NCBI RefSeq assembly: GCF_023698535.1
Contig: NZ_JALJCL010000005.1
Span: 186,001 to 250,000 of the forward strand
DNA: 64,000 bases
Direction: 5' to 3'
From: Halorientalis regularis
GTDB taxonomy: Archaea > Halobacteriota > Halobacteria > Halobacteriales > Haloarculaceae
In this document: positions 34,776 through 43,224 of the stretch, piece after piece
Layout of the letters: each line of letters begins with the position of its first letter
Position numbering within the stretch: position 1 is the stretch's first letter
Program-made: the position numbers and the translations under genes
Notes under the pieces: model-generated
Seen by the model: only the letters and a program-made list of their open reading frames with translations
The model's database searches: none
What the model was told of the DNA's origin: nothing

Positions 34776-34912
34776 TGATGTCCCGGACCGGAATCGGGGG
34801 GTGCAGACTGCCGGGCATGGCCGCGGGGGCACCGCGACGCAACGCGGTCGTCCTGCTGGTCTACCTGTTCGGCATCGCCCTCGCGGTGAGCTATCTGTTG
34901 GGACTGTTTTGA
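34775..34912 (+). CDS. 45-residue single-helix membrane protein
   Basis: The ATG at 34775 shares its A with the last base of the preceding stop. The product has a short basic Gly-rich start (MMSRTGIGGCRLPG) and one membrane helix, NAVVLLVYLFGIALAVSYLL. It probably belongs to the surface-protein operon as its last gene. A GTG three bases upstream would give the GTGA overlap used elsewhere in the operon. Function unknown; a role in export or anchoring is only a guess. Confidence 0.5.
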   Translation: MMSRTGIGGCRLPGMAAGAPRRNAVVLLVYLFGIALAVSYLLGLF

Positions 34913-34936
34913 TCGGGGTCGGGCCGTCGGGCCCGG

Positions 34937-35905
34937 CTACCGCAGGCGTGGAGACACGGATTCGTACAGCTCCGTCAGCCCGACAGTACAGACCGCGGAG
35001 ACGAAGGCGACGGTGCCGAGCTTGCCGCCGGCACCGACGAGGGCCGGCGAGACGAACACGAACACCAGGCCACACAGGACGCCGGCGACGGCAACCAGTC
35101 GCTCGTCGGCCAGTCGCTCCGTCGAGGACATCCCGACGAAGGAAGCACAGAACGCGACAGTCGCGAGCGTCGACCCTACAGCGGGGAGGAGTGCCGGGAA
35201 CGCGAGGCCAGCGACCAGCCCGACCGCCGCGGAACCGACGACCGCACCCAGCCCGAGGCGGACGCTCAGGACGACGGTGACGACCGCACCGACGACCGCG
35301 ACGGCGACGATCTCCGGGGCCATCGTCCACGGGAGTGCCGTCCCGCTGGCGTAGTCGAAGCCGGTCAGCGCGACCGTCGTGGCACAGCCAAAGAGCGCGA
35401 GCGTGCCGAGTTTGCCGCCGACACCGTCGAATGCGTCACGGGCCGCGACGAACGCGAGGCCGGAGACGCCCGCCGCGAGCGCGAGGGGTGCGACGCCCGG
35501 GAACACCGCCGGCGAGGCCATTCCCACGAAGGAACCGCAGTAGGCCGCCACGTCGTGCTCCGTGGGGGCGAGGCCCGCTGCCAGCCCGACGGCGGCCGAA
35601 CCGACGACCGGCCCGAGGCCGGCGTGGACGCTCAGGAGGTAAGCGGCGATAGCGCCGCCGACGACGGCGACCGCGTCGCGGGCGTCACGGCGGTCGAAGC
35701 CGGACGCCGTGGCGGCGTCGAGGGCGCGCTCGCGTTCGGTGACGGCGGCTAACCCGCCGACGAGGACGACCCCGCCACCCAGCGTGACGCGCCCGGTCGT
35801 GAGCGCGGGCGGCGCGGCGACTGCGCCGGCGAGCAAGGCCAGCGGCGTCACGACGAGCGCGACGTAGCCAGCGTACTGCGCCGTCCGGGACACACCATCG
35901 CTCAC
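34937..35905 (-). CDS. membrane protein with internal duplication, unknown function
   Basis: The 322-residue protein has about ten hydrophobic segments arranged as two similar halves. Half 1 contains VVGSAAVGLAAGLAPTE, CGSFVGMASPAVFPG and VGGKLGTLALFGC. Half 2 contains VVGSAAVGLVAGLAF, CASFVGMSSTERLA and AGGKLGTVAFVSA. The paired 'C-x-SFVGM' and 'GGKLGT' stretches lie in the membrane core and suggest a transporter or channel with inverted or tandem symmetry. It begins 36 bases after ecfT on the same strand, so it may be co-transcribed with the biotin uptake genes. Confidence 0.65.
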   Translation of the reverse strand: MSDGVSRTAQYAGYVALVVTPLALLAGAVAAPPALTTGRVTLGGGVVLVGGLAAVTERERALDAATASGFDRRDARDAVAVVGGAIAAYLLSVHAGLGPVVGSAAVGLAAGLAPTEHDVAAYCGSFVGMASPAVFPGVAPLALAAGVSGLAFVAARDAFDGVGGKLGTLALFGCATTVALTGFDYASGTALPWTMAPEIVAVAVVGAVVTVVLSVRLGLGAVVGSAAVGLVAGLAFPALLPAVGSTLATVAFCASFVGMSSTERLADERLVAVAGVLCGLVFVFVSPALVGAGGKLGTVAFVSAVCTVGLTELYESVSPRLR

Positions 35906-35941
35906 CGGTGAACGCTCCTGAACATTGCGATCTGCCCGCAG

Positions 35942-36646
35942 TCACAGCAACGGAGACAGCGCCAGCACCAGCGCCAGCGCGAGGACGGGCGCGTCCCGAC
36001 GACCGAGGCCGAGCCGCGGGAGGGTCGGGTTCCAGGCGACACAGCGGGCCTGGAGCGCGAGCGAGAGGGCGTCGGCGCGGGCGTCGACCCGGCGGAGGCC
36101 GGCAGTGGTGACGATGCGGATCCGCTCGGCGAGCGAGCGTTCGGTCCCGAGTCGGGCCCGCATCGCCGCCCGGGCCCGCTGCAGGTCCGCGACCAGCACC
36201 GGCAGGAACCGGAAAACGACGGCGATGCCGAGGCCGAGAAAGCGGCCCGGCCGGCCGGGGACGAGCCACTGGATCGCTGCCCGCGAGTCCCGGGCGGACG
36301 TGGTGTAGACGTACGCGGCGCTGACGAAGAGGAGGAGGAGGACGCGATAGCTCGCCAGCGCCGGGAACCGCGCCCGGGCGAGCGAGAACCAGGGCGGCCC
36401 AACCACCAGCCCCTCGAACAGCGGTGCGGCCAGCAAGATGGGGAAGGCAAACCTGAGGTCCCAGGCCGCCGCGAGCGGGGAGCGTCGAGCCGCCGCGAGG
36501 GCGGCCAGCGCCAGGACCGACAGGACTGCGAGGCCGCGTGGCGTCGTGTACGCGAACGCGGCGACGGCGAACCCCGCCTGGAAGGCGAGTTTCGTCCGCG
36601 GGTCCAGCGCGTGGGCGAACGTCGTCCCCGGCTCGTAGCTCAGCAT
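35942..36646 (-). CDS. ecfT: ECF transporter transmembrane subunit EcfT
   Basis: The 234-residue membrane protein has five to six helices and ends with coupling-helix motifs of the EcfT/CbiQ family: LQRARAAMRARLGTERS and RADALSLALQARCV (the two 'A-R-x' coupling motifs that contact the ATPase). The start MLSYEPGTTFAHALDPRTKL is typical, including the 'DPR.K' segment. It overlaps ecfA by seven bases. With BioY it forms a biotin-uptake ECF system. Confidence 0.9.
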   Translation of the reverse strand: MLSYEPGTTFAHALDPRTKLAFQAGFAVAAFAYTTPRGLAVLSVLALAALAAARRSPLAAAWDLRFAFPILLAAPLFEGLVVGPPWFSLARARFPALASYRVLLLLFVSAAYVYTTSARDSRAAIQWLVPGRPGRFLGLGIAVVFRFLPVLVADLQRARAAMRARLGTERSLAERIRIVTTAGLRRVDARADALSLALQARCVAWNPTLPRLGLGRRDAPVLALALVLALSPLL

Positions 36647-37338
36647 GGGCGCACGTCGAACGCTTCGAGCCGGTCCCGAACGGCGTCGGGCTCGCCGTCC
36701 AGCGCCACCCTGCCGTCGGACAGCACGACGATCCGGTCGGCGAGGTCGCTCACGTCCCGGAGGTCGTGGGTGACGAGGACGACGCCGGTGCCGTCGTCGT
36801 GGAGCCGTTCGAGGTGGTCACAGACGGCCCGACGAGCCGGCAGGTCGAGACTGGCGAGCGGTTCGTCCAGCACGAGGTGGTCGGGGGCCATCGCGAGCGC
36901 GCCGGCGATGGCGACCCGGGCCTGTTCGCCGCCCGAGAGCCGGTCGATCCGCTCGTCGCCGCGGCCGGCCATCCCGACCGTTTCGAGGGCACCCTCGACC
37001 CGGCGGTCGATCTCGTCGTGAGCGAGGCCGAGGTTCTCGGGGCCGAAGGCCACGTCCGCGCGGACCGTCGCGGCGACGAACTGGTCGCGGGGGTCCTGGA
37101 ACACCATCCCGACGGCGGTGCGGGCGGCGACCAGATCCTCGTGGACTGGTCGGCCGTCGACCAGCACCGTACCGCTGTCGGGGTCTTCGAGGCCGTTGAA
37201 CTGCCGGACGAGCGTGGTCTTGCCGGCTCCGTTGGGCCCGACCAGCAGGACGAACTCGCCGTCCTCGATGGTGAGGTCGAGGCCGTCGAGGACCCTGGTG
37301 TCGCCGCGGCTGGCGACCAGCCCGCGGGTCTCGATCAT
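36640..37338 (-). CDS. ecfA: ECF transporter ATP-binding subunit EcfA
   Basis: The 232-residue ABC ATPase has Walker A LVGPNGAGKTTLVRQF, a Q-loop in VFQDPRDQFVAATV (the 'FQnPddQ' of ECF ATPases), signature RLSGGEQARVAIAGAL, Walker B HLVLDEPLASLD and H-loop VLVTHDLRDVSDLA. There is a single ATPase gene, so it probably works as a homodimer, as in BioMNY. It overlaps bioY by four bases. Confidence 0.92.
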   Translation of the reverse strand: MIETRGLVASRGDTRVLDGLDLTIEDGEFVLLVGPNGAGKTTLVRQFNGLEDPDSGTVLVDGRPVHEDLVAARTAVGMVFQDPRDQFVAATVRADVAFGPENLGLAHDEIDRRVEGALETVGMAGRGDERIDRLSGGEQARVAIAGALAMAPDHLVLDEPLASLDLPARRAVCDHLERLHDDGTGVVLVTHDLRDVSDLADRIVVLSDGRVALDGEPDAVRDRLEAFDVRPC

Positions 37339-37916
37339 TCGGCGACGAACGCGTCGCTGCGAACGATGCCGACGGCGGCGGCGATCTTGAACGCCTCGGC
37401 GGGGATGAAGGCGGCCGCGCCCGCCATGAACGCCGCGACCGGCCCGAGACCGAGGACGAGCATCAGGCCCACGACGCCCATGGCGTAGACGATGGCCGTG
37501 CCGGCGACCATCGACCCGACGAGGCGGACGAGCCCGGCCTCGCGGGGGTCACCGACCGAGAGTCCGCCGTGGACGAGCGCGCCGACGACGAACGCGGCGA
37601 CCGGGTACGACCAGAGGTAGCCGGCAGTCTGGCCGACCAGCGGGGCCAGGCCCGCGCTCCCGCCGCTGAACACCGGCGCGCCGACCGCGCCCGCGGCGAG
37701 GTAGAGGGCGATGGAGACACCACCCCAGACCGGGCCGAGGAAGATGCCCGCGAGGAAGACGCCCAGCACCTGCAGGGTGACCGGGGCGGGCGAGAACGGG
37801 TTCGGGAAGCTGACGTAGGCGAACGCGCCCATCAGTGCCGCGAACAGGGCAACTCGTCCGAGGTTCTCGACGACCGCCGCGTCGACGAGGTCCACGTTGT
37901 CGGTGTCGGTACTCAC
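37335..37916 (-). CDS. bioY: biotin transporter substrate-binding subunit BioY
   Basis: The 193-residue membrane protein has six helices and the BioY motifs PFSPAPVTLQVLGVFLAG, GPVWGGVSIALYLAAGAVGA, GAPVFSGGSAGLAPLVGQTA and GYLWSYPVAAFVVGAL. It captures biotin for the ECF module encoded next. The GTG at 37916 gives a normal-length BioY; the upstream in-frame ATG 38018 would add a hydrophilic 34-residue lead. A GTTAAC palindrome at 37990-37995 and a TTGAAC at 37978-37983 upstream might be part of a BirA-type operator (inference). Confidence 0.92.
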   Translation of the reverse strand: MSTDTDNVDLVDAAVVENLGRVALFAALMGAFAYVSFPNPFSPAPVTLQVLGVFLAGIFLGPVWGGVSIALYLAAGAVGAPVFSGGSAGLAPLVGQTAGYLWSYPVAAFVVGALVHGGLSVGDPREAGLVRLVGSMVAGTAIVYAMGVVGLMLVLGLGPVAAFMAGAAAFIPAEAFKIAAAVGIVRSDAFVAE

Positions 37917-38113
37917 AGCCGTCCCCCCGTGCGTGACTGGCTCCGTGTCATGTCCTTCCTCTCTCCCGTGTACCCAGTTGAACACTTCGGTTAACGAAAC
38001 CGGTGAGTCCGAGTCCACGGGAGGCGACGTTCGTCAACGTCTCTCGATGTACGGGTCATAGCAGTCGTTTTTTGCGGTCCGCCCGCCGCGTCGACCATCC
38101 GACGGTCCACACC

Positions 38114-38998
38114 ATGGCTCCAGAAACGTCGCGGCGAGACGACGGGCACCGAGACGGATCGAACGCGGCCGACCCCACACGCCGGCGGCTCCTCGGTGGG
38201 CTCGGAGCCGCCGTCCTCGGCGGACTGGGTGGCTGTGTCGGCGGCGTCCTCGGGAGCGTGAGCGACCGGGGGTTCGACGAAGCTTGCGCCGTCGGCGTGC
38301 CTGGCCAGTCTTCGACCGAGTCCTGTCGTACGATCCGGGGCTCGGTCGAGGTCACGTTCGACCACGTAGTGACGACCGTTCCGTACGCCCTGCCGGCGAC
38401 GGCTTACCGGGCCGCACGTGACCGAGACCCGACGGTTCCGGACGCCGCCGCCGCGGCGCAGACGGCCGACTTCCTCGACGCCCTCGCGGCCCGATTGCTG
38501 GACCGGGCCGGCTCGCCGGTCGCCGGCGTCCGGGCGGCCCAGTCGCTGACCGCGTCGCTCCCTTACGCCACCGACGCGGCCTCGACCGGCCAGCGGGAGT
38601 ACGTTCGCCACCCCGCCGAGACGCTCGTCGACGGCGAGGGTGACTGCGACGACAAGGCGGTCCTCCTGTCGGCGCTGCTCTCGCGCCCGGCGTTCGACTG
38701 TCGGACGGGACTGGTGATGCCACGCAACCACTGCGCGACGCTCGTGGCTCGGGACGACCTGCCAGCCGGACTGGTCGCGCCCGCGCCGCTTTCGGTGACG
38801 CTCGACGGGACCGCGTTCGTCTACGTCGAGGGTGTCCAGCCGGTCGTTCCCGGCGAGTACGCCAGCGAGTACGGCGAACGGCCGCTGCTGGCCGCCTACC
38901 GTGAGCAGTGGTACGTCATCGACGAGGAGGCGGTCCTGAGCGCCGCCGTGACGGCGCTGGACCGCGGAACCGCGGCTATCGTCACACGCTACCTCTGA
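38114..38998 (+). CDS. Tat lipoprotein with transglutaminase-like domain
   Basis: The 294-residue exported protein has a twin-arginine signal (TRRRLLGGLGAAVLGGLGGC) ending in a lipobox with Cys 41, so it is probably a lipid-anchored surface protein. Residues 60-290 form a papain-like transglutaminase fold: the catalytic Cys is at about 178 in LVDGEGDCDDKAVLLSALL, with a His at about 205 in MPRNHCATLVA and a late acidic/His-less strand (YVEGVQPVVPGEY). It could be a cysteine peptidase or an inactive binding domain; the third catalytic residue is not obvious. Confidence 0.75.
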   Translation: MAPETSRRDDGHRDGSNAADPTRRRLLGGLGAAVLGGLGGCVGGVLGSVSDRGFDEACAVGVPGQSSTESCRTIRGSVEVTFDHVVTTVPYALPATAYRAARDRDPTVPDAAAAAQTADFLDALAARLLDRAGSPVAGVRAAQSLTASLPYATDAASTGQREYVRHPAETLVDGEGDCDDKAVLLSALLSRPAFDCRTGLVMPRNHCATLVARDDLPAGLVAPAPLSVTLDGTAFVYVEGVQPVVPGEYASEYGERPLLAAYREQWYVIDEEAVLSAAVTALDRGTAAIVTRYL

Positions 38999-39010
38999 AC
39001 CACAGCCCCC

Positions 39011-39958
39011 ATGTCCCTCGGGCCCCGAGCGCGGACAGTGACGGCGGACCACGAAAACGCCGGGTATCGGCGGCTGTTCGACGGCGACGGGCTGACCTTC
39101 GGGACCGGCTTCCCGCTCACCGACAACCGCACGTCGCGCCCGCCGGTCGAGCGGGAACTCGAACTCGCGGCCCACGCCGAATCGGTCGGCTTCGACGCGC
39201 TGTGGGCGCGGGACGTGCCGCTGTACTGGCCCCGGTTCGGTGACGCGGGCCAGACCTTCGACGTGTGGCCGTGGCTGAGCCAGGTCGCCGCCCGGACCGA
39301 CGAGGTGGCGCTGGGCACCGCGAGCGTCGTCCTCCCGCTTCGGCACCCGCTCCACGTCGCGAAAAGCGCCGCCACGCTCGACCGACTCTCGGACGGACGG
39401 CTCGTCCTCGGAATCGCGACCGGCGACCGCGACCCCGAGTTCGACGCCTTCGGCGTGGACCGCGAGGAACGGGGCGCGCACTTTCGCGAAGCCGTCGACC
39501 TCGTGCGGACCGTCTGGCGGGAAGATTTTCCGAAGACAGAGGGGCGCTGGGGCGAACTCGACGGCGACCTCGATCTCGTCCCGGAGCCGACCACCGAGAC
39601 CCTGCCGCTCCTGCCCACGGGCCACGCCCGGCAGGAAGTCGAGTGGATCGCAGACCACGGCGACGGCTGGCTGTTCTACCACCTGCCCGAGTCGACGCTG
39701 GAGTCGTACCTCGACGACTGGCGCGCGGCGGCGGGCGAGAAACCGTACGCGATGGCGGTCCGGACGGAGTTGGCCGACGACCCCGAGGCCGGCCCCGAAC
39801 ACGTCCACCAGGGGTATCGCGCAGGGACGGCGTGGTTCCGGGAGTACTTCCGGCGGCTGGCGGAACTGGGCGTGGATCACGTCCTCGTGTCGCCGGCCGG
39901 CGAGAATCCCGAGGCCGACCTCCGGCGATTCGCCGAGGACGTGATCGACCGGCTCTAG
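39011..39958 (+). CDS. LLM-class flavin-dependent oxidoreductase
   Basis: The 315-residue TIM-barrel protein is of the bacterial-luciferase-like superfamily, which uses FMN or F420. Key stretches: AAHAESVGFDALWARDVPLY, LPLRHPLHVAKSAATLDRLS, GRLVLGIATGDRDPEFDAFG and the late PLLPTGHARQEVEWIADHGD. Haloarchaea have F420, so an F420-dependent reductase is plausible. The substrate is unknown. The start could also be GTG 39038. It overlaps the convergent gene at its 3' end by four bases. Confidence 0.85.
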   Translation: MSLGPRARTVTADHENAGYRRLFDGDGLTFGTGFPLTDNRTSRPPVERELELAAHAESVGFDALWARDVPLYWPRFGDAGQTFDVWPWLSQVAARTDEVALGTASVVLPLRHPLHVAKSAATLDRLSDGRLVLGIATGDRDPEFDAFGVDREERGAHFREAVDLVRTVWREDFPKTEGRWGELDGDLDLVPEPTTETLPLLPTGHARQEVEWIADHGDGWLFYHLPESTLESYLDDWRAAAGEKPYAMAVRTELADDPEAGPEHVHQGYRAGTAWFREYFRRLAELGVDHVLVSPAGENPEADLRRFAEDVIDRL

Positions 39959-40254
39959 TCGTCGGACTCGACTTCGGTCACGTCGTAGACGCCCGCGGTG
40001 TCGGTCTCCTGGACGGTCGCGGTGATGATCTCACCTTCCGCGACGGCGTCGTCGGCGATCAGCGTCACGGGTTCGAGCGTCGAGCGCGCGAGGATCAGCT
40101 TCAGGCGCTGGACGATGGAGGGCGAGCCACCCTTCCAGCAGACCAGCAGGTAGCGCGACTCGGCCAGGGCCCGAACCTCGTCGTCGAGGTCGTAGTCGTC
40201 CAGTTCCGTCGGACCGACGACGTGGAGGACCTCCCCCCGGAGCCGTTCGCCCAT
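39955..40254 (-). CDS. small conserved haloarchaeal protein
   Basis: The 99-residue soluble acidic protein is strand-rich, with GERLRGEVLHVVGPTELD, ESRYLLVCWKGGSPSIVQRL, LARSTLEPVTLIADDAVAEG and an acidic tail. It carries no known motif. The ATG at 40254 gives a compact product; upstream in-frame sequence looks non-coding. Function unknown. Confidence 0.6.
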   Translation of the reverse strand: MGERLRGEVLHVVGPTELDDYDLDDEVRALAESRYLLVCWKGGSPSIVQRLKLILARSTLEPVTLIADDAVAEGEIITATVQETDTAGVYDVTEVESDD

Positions 40255-40336
40255 ACCGGCCGGAGGGACTCGACGGAAATGGACCTTCCCCTCCGGCGTG
40301 GGAAACTGACTTCGGCCGGCAGTCGAATGTGTGGGT

Positions 40337-40822
40337 ATGGCCGAGGGTGACGCGGAGTTGACGACCGACGAGTTCGTCGAGTACTGCGAGACCCAGGCAC
40401 GCCTGCTGTGGGGGCAGGTCGATACCATGGAGGACGAACTCGACGATCTGCTCTCGGAACTCGACGCGGAGATGGCCGACCTCCGGGAGCGCCTCGGCGA
40501 ACACACGGACACCGTCGAGGGCACCGTCACGCCCGGTACGGACGACGGCGCAGACCTCGACGACATCGAGGAGATCGAGGCCGACCTGGAGGAGCGACAG
40601 ACCGTCGCCGCGGCCAAGCAGGCCCGCATGACTGCCTTCCGGGAGCTGGCGGTCGGCTACGCGGAACTGGCGACCGACCTGGACGACGCCGCGGAGGGCC
40701 GCGCCGCGCTGAAGCGCGTCCTCGAATTCGAGCAAGAACACGACGCCCCGGCGTACTTCCCCGAGCGCCAGACCGTACTCGAGGCCGCGGCGGCCGACGA
40801 CGAGAGCGAGGAGTCAGGCTAA
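40337..40822 (+). CDS. coiled-coil protein, unknown function
   Basis: The 161-residue, strongly acidic protein is predominantly helical. A long coiled coil covers residues 10-60 (QVDTMEDELDDLLSELDAEM), followed by an acidic disordered loop (GTVTPGTDDGADLDDIEE) and a second helical pair (QARMTAFRELAVGYAELATD). It is probably an oligomeric adaptor. The ATG at 40337 is two codons after a GTG at 40331. Its end overlaps the convergent transporter by nine bases. Confidence 0.6.
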   Translation: MAEGDAELTTDEFVEYCETQARLLWGQVDTMEDELDDLLSELDAEMADLRERLGEHTDTVEGTVTPGTDDGADLDDIEEIEADLEERQTVAAAKQARMTAFRELAVGYAELATDLDDAAEGRAALKRVLEFEQEHDAPAYFPERQTVLEAAAADDESEESG

Positions 40823-41707
40823 CAGCTGCCGAATCGCCGACCGCTTCAACAGGAGGAAGCCGACGAAGATCACGGCAAAGCCCGCGAGGGAGGCGACGGT
40901 GATCCGCTCGTCGAGCAGGACGACGCCCGCGAGCGTCGCGACCACCGGCACCACGTATGCCACCAGACTCGTCTCCGTGGCACCGTACCGGTCCAGTATT
41001 CTGAAATAGAGAAAGAAGGCGATGGCGGTCGCGAACACGCCCAGGTACGCGATGGCGGCCAGTGAGAGTCCGGCGGGGACCGTGAGCGGTTCGCCGAGTC
41101 CCACGCTGATCGCGTGGAGGACGACACCACCGGCGGCCATCGACCAGCCCGCGAGGGTGGTCCCGCCGATGTCCGGTTGTGCGCGCTGGACGACGACGCC
41201 GCCCAGCGCGACGCTCGCGACCTGCACGCAGATCAGGAGTTTGCCGACCAGGTCGGCCGCGAACAGGTTCGCCGGGTCCGGACGGATCACCAGCGCCACG
41301 CCGAGGAACCCGACGACGATACCGGCGGCCCCGAGGGCGGACACGCGCTCCTCGGGCAGCAAGACCAGCGCCCACAGCACCGTGGCGATGGGGACCAGGC
41401 CCTGGATGATCGCCGCGACGCCGCTGGGGACGGTCTGCTGGCCGAGAAAGAGGAAGGCGTTGCCCGCGATCAGGAACAGCCCCCCGCCGGCGACCGCCGT
41501 GTAGTCGGCGCGGGTCGACGGGAGCCAGGACCGGCCCGTGGCGCGGACCCCCGTCACGCCGAGCAGGATGACGGCCGCCACGTCGTAGCGGAAGGCCGCG
41601 AACAGCACCGCCGGCAACGCTTCGAGGCCGACCGAGATGGCCGGGAACGAGAAGCCCCACAGCGTCGCCAGCAGGAGGAAGGGCGCGACGGAACGAAGGG
41701 TAGACAC
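40814..41707 (-). CDS. EamA/DMT-family transporter
   Basis: The 297-residue protein has ten hydrophobic helices in two EamA repeats. Typical features are PFLLLATLWGFSFPAISVGL at the start, FRYDVAAVILL, QGLVPIATVLWALVLLPEER closing repeat 1, and PVVATLAGVVLLDERITVAS closing repeat 2. The family exports metabolites such as amino acids; the substrate is unknown. The GTG at 41707 gives the standard length and sits about 27 bases after a weak GCTTTTCGG element, so I prefer it to ATG 41764. Confidence 0.85.
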   Translation of the reverse strand: MSTLRSVAPFLLLATLWGFSFPAISVGLEALPAVLFAAFRYDVAAVILLGVTGVRATGRSWLPSTRADYTAVAGGGLFLIAGNAFLFLGQQTVPSGVAAIIQGLVPIATVLWALVLLPEERVSALGAAGIVVGFLGVALVIRPDPANLFAADLVGKLLICVQVASVALGGVVVQRAQPDIGGTTLAGWSMAAGGVVLHAISVGLGEPLTVPAGLSLAAIAYLGVFATAIAFFLYFRILDRYGATETSLVAYVVPVVATLAGVVLLDERITVASLAGFAVIFVGFLLLKRSAIRQLLA

Positions 41708-41764
41708 AAGCGTCGTAGCCCCGTGACCCCGAAAAGCGTACGCATTCGCGTGGAGACGTGACAA

Positions 41765-41857
41765 TCACCCGAGGACCAGGGCGAGTGCGGCCCCCGCGAA
41801 CAGTAACAGGAACACGAGCAACAGGCCATAGAACATGAACCGGTCTGCGCCGTCCAT
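41765..41857 (-). CDS. 30-residue single-pass membrane microprotein
   Basis: The ATG at 41857 opens a 30-codon frame: a short acidic start (MDGADRFMFY), then one continuous hydrophobic helix (GLLLVFLLLFAGAALALVLG). A TATA-like GATATGCG (plus-strand about 41876-41885) is 25-28 bases upstream, the usual spacing for a leaderless haloarchaeal gene. It is the kind of gene annotation pipelines miss. Function unknown. Confidence 0.5.
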   Translation of the reverse strand: MDGADRFMFYGLLLVFLLLFAGAALALVLG

Positions 41858-41947
41858 GCAGGACCATATGGCTTGCTCGCATATCAATCCGACCGCGGCC
41901 AGGAGCCGACCGAAACCGGCAACCAGCAGTAGCCCCACGACTCTCTC

Positions 41948-42607
41948 ATGACCGACCAGTACCCGACGGTCGGGTCGGACGCGCTGGAGCGTGGTCCCTG
42001 GGAGTTACGCGGTCGCAGCGAGGACACCGTCTTCCAGACGCCGACGGCGACCGTCAGGGGCCACACGCTGGTGTACGACGACGCCGACCTCCGGGCGGCG
42101 CTGGACCAGGCGGGCGTCGCCGACTCCCTCGACCCCGGCGGCGAAGGGACGCTCGTCGACGTGGCCGACGACGACACGGGCGGGTTCTGGCGGTTCTTCT
42201 TCGCCACGGCTCTCTCCTTTCGCCCGCCGCTGGCCCCTGGCATCGGCCCGGCGTCGATGCGGGGGCCGGTCGTCCGGGAGTCCCGCGAGTCGCTCCTGGA
42301 CGACCTCCGCAGCCGTGGGTTCGAGCGCGTCGAGGCCGGCCGCCGGCAGCGCGTCCGCACCGACACCGGCGACCGGGCGACGCTGACGAAGGTGACGGCG
42401 ACCTATCCGCTGGACCGCGGGCAACTGGACGTGGAAGGGTGGATCGCCGTCTGGTCCCGCGGCGGGTCGTTCCGGATCGCCGGTGGTGCCTATCCCACCC
42501 GCGGCCTGGCGACCCTGCTCGACGGGCTCCCCGAGGACGAGCGCCCCGAGATCGACCCCGGCCGCTACCGGGACGACCTCCTGGGACTGATCCGGGCCGT
42601 CGAGTAA
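41948..42607 (+). CDS. conserved haloarchaeal protein, unknown function
   Basis: The 219-residue soluble protein alternates strands and helices: VFQTPTATVRGHTLVYDDAD, GGFWRFFFATALSFRPPLAP, FERVEAGRRQRVRTDTGDRA and LDVEGWIAVWSRGGSFRIAG. There is no export signal despite the aromatic-rich FWRFFFATALSF stretch. I do not recognise a named domain. It is transcribed in the same direction as the cupin gene 52 bases on, which has its own TATA. Confidence 0.6.
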   Translation: MTDQYPTVGSDALERGPWELRGRSEDTVFQTPTATVRGHTLVYDDADLRAALDQAGVADSLDPGGEGTLVDVADDDTGGFWRFFFATALSFRPPLAPGIGPASMRGPVVRESRESLLDDLRSRGFERVEAGRRQRVRTDTGDRATLTKVTATYPLDRGQLDVEGWIAVWSRGGSFRIAGGAYPTRGLATLLDGLPEDERPEIDPGRYRDDLLGLIRAVE

Positions 42608-42659
42608 GCGACCTGTCGGGACAAGGAATATGTCGGGTCCGTCCGTGTGTTCCTCCGCG

Positions 42660-43112
42660 ATGGACCACGTTTCACTGGCCGACATGGAGAACCACCCTCG
42701 GGTCGCGACCGTGCAGAAACACGCCACCGCGCCGCTGAACCTCGGCGACATGGCGCTGAACTACTACGAACTCGAACCCGGCGACTCCTTCTCGGGCGGT
42801 CTGCACACCCACATGAACCAGGAGGAGGTCTTTCTGGTGATGGAGGGGACGGCGACCTTCCACACGAAAGACGACGAGATCGAGGTCGGGGAGAACGAGA
42901 TCGTCCGCTTCGCCCCCGGCGAGTACCAGGAGGGGCGCAACGACGGCGACGAGCGAGTCCGCGCGGTCGCGATGGGCGCACCGCAAGAGGACGGCGAGAC
43001 ACGCTCGGCACTCCCCTGCCAGGAGTGTGGCGCCGAGTACCACGTCGCGGCGGTCACGGCCGACGGCGTGGAGTTGACCTGTCCGGAGTGTGGGAACGTC
43101 GTGGAAATGTAA
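42660..43112 (+). CDS. cupin protein with C-terminal zinc ribbon
   Basis: In this 150-residue protein the cupin barrel covers residues 20-105, with metal ligands in GGLHTHMNQEEVFLVMEGTA (His-x-His and Glu) and the second motif RFAPGEYQEGRNDGDE, which has an Arg/Gly where a His often sits. A zinc ribbon follows, with Cys in ALPCQECGAEYH and LTCPECGNVVEM. The fusion suggests a small-molecule sensor or enzyme coupled to a protein- or nucleic-acid-binding ribbon. The ATG at 42660 lies about 30 bases after the TATA-like ggaatatg. Confidence 0.75.
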   Translation: MDHVSLADMENHPRVATVQKHATAPLNLGDMALNYYELEPGDSFSGGLHTHMNQEEVFLVMEGTATFHTKDDEIEVGENEIVRFAPGEYQEGRNDGDERVRAVAMGAPQEDGETRSALPCQECGAEYHVAAVTADGVELTCPECGNVVEM

Positions 43113-43224
43113 CGAGGCCGACCGCAGGGAGGTCTCGGACGGTCGAGCGGTGACCGGAGGGAACCGCGAGGCAATCGAGGCCGGAACCGAAAATCGCCAC
43201 TGGCTCCCGACCACACTGTCTCGC

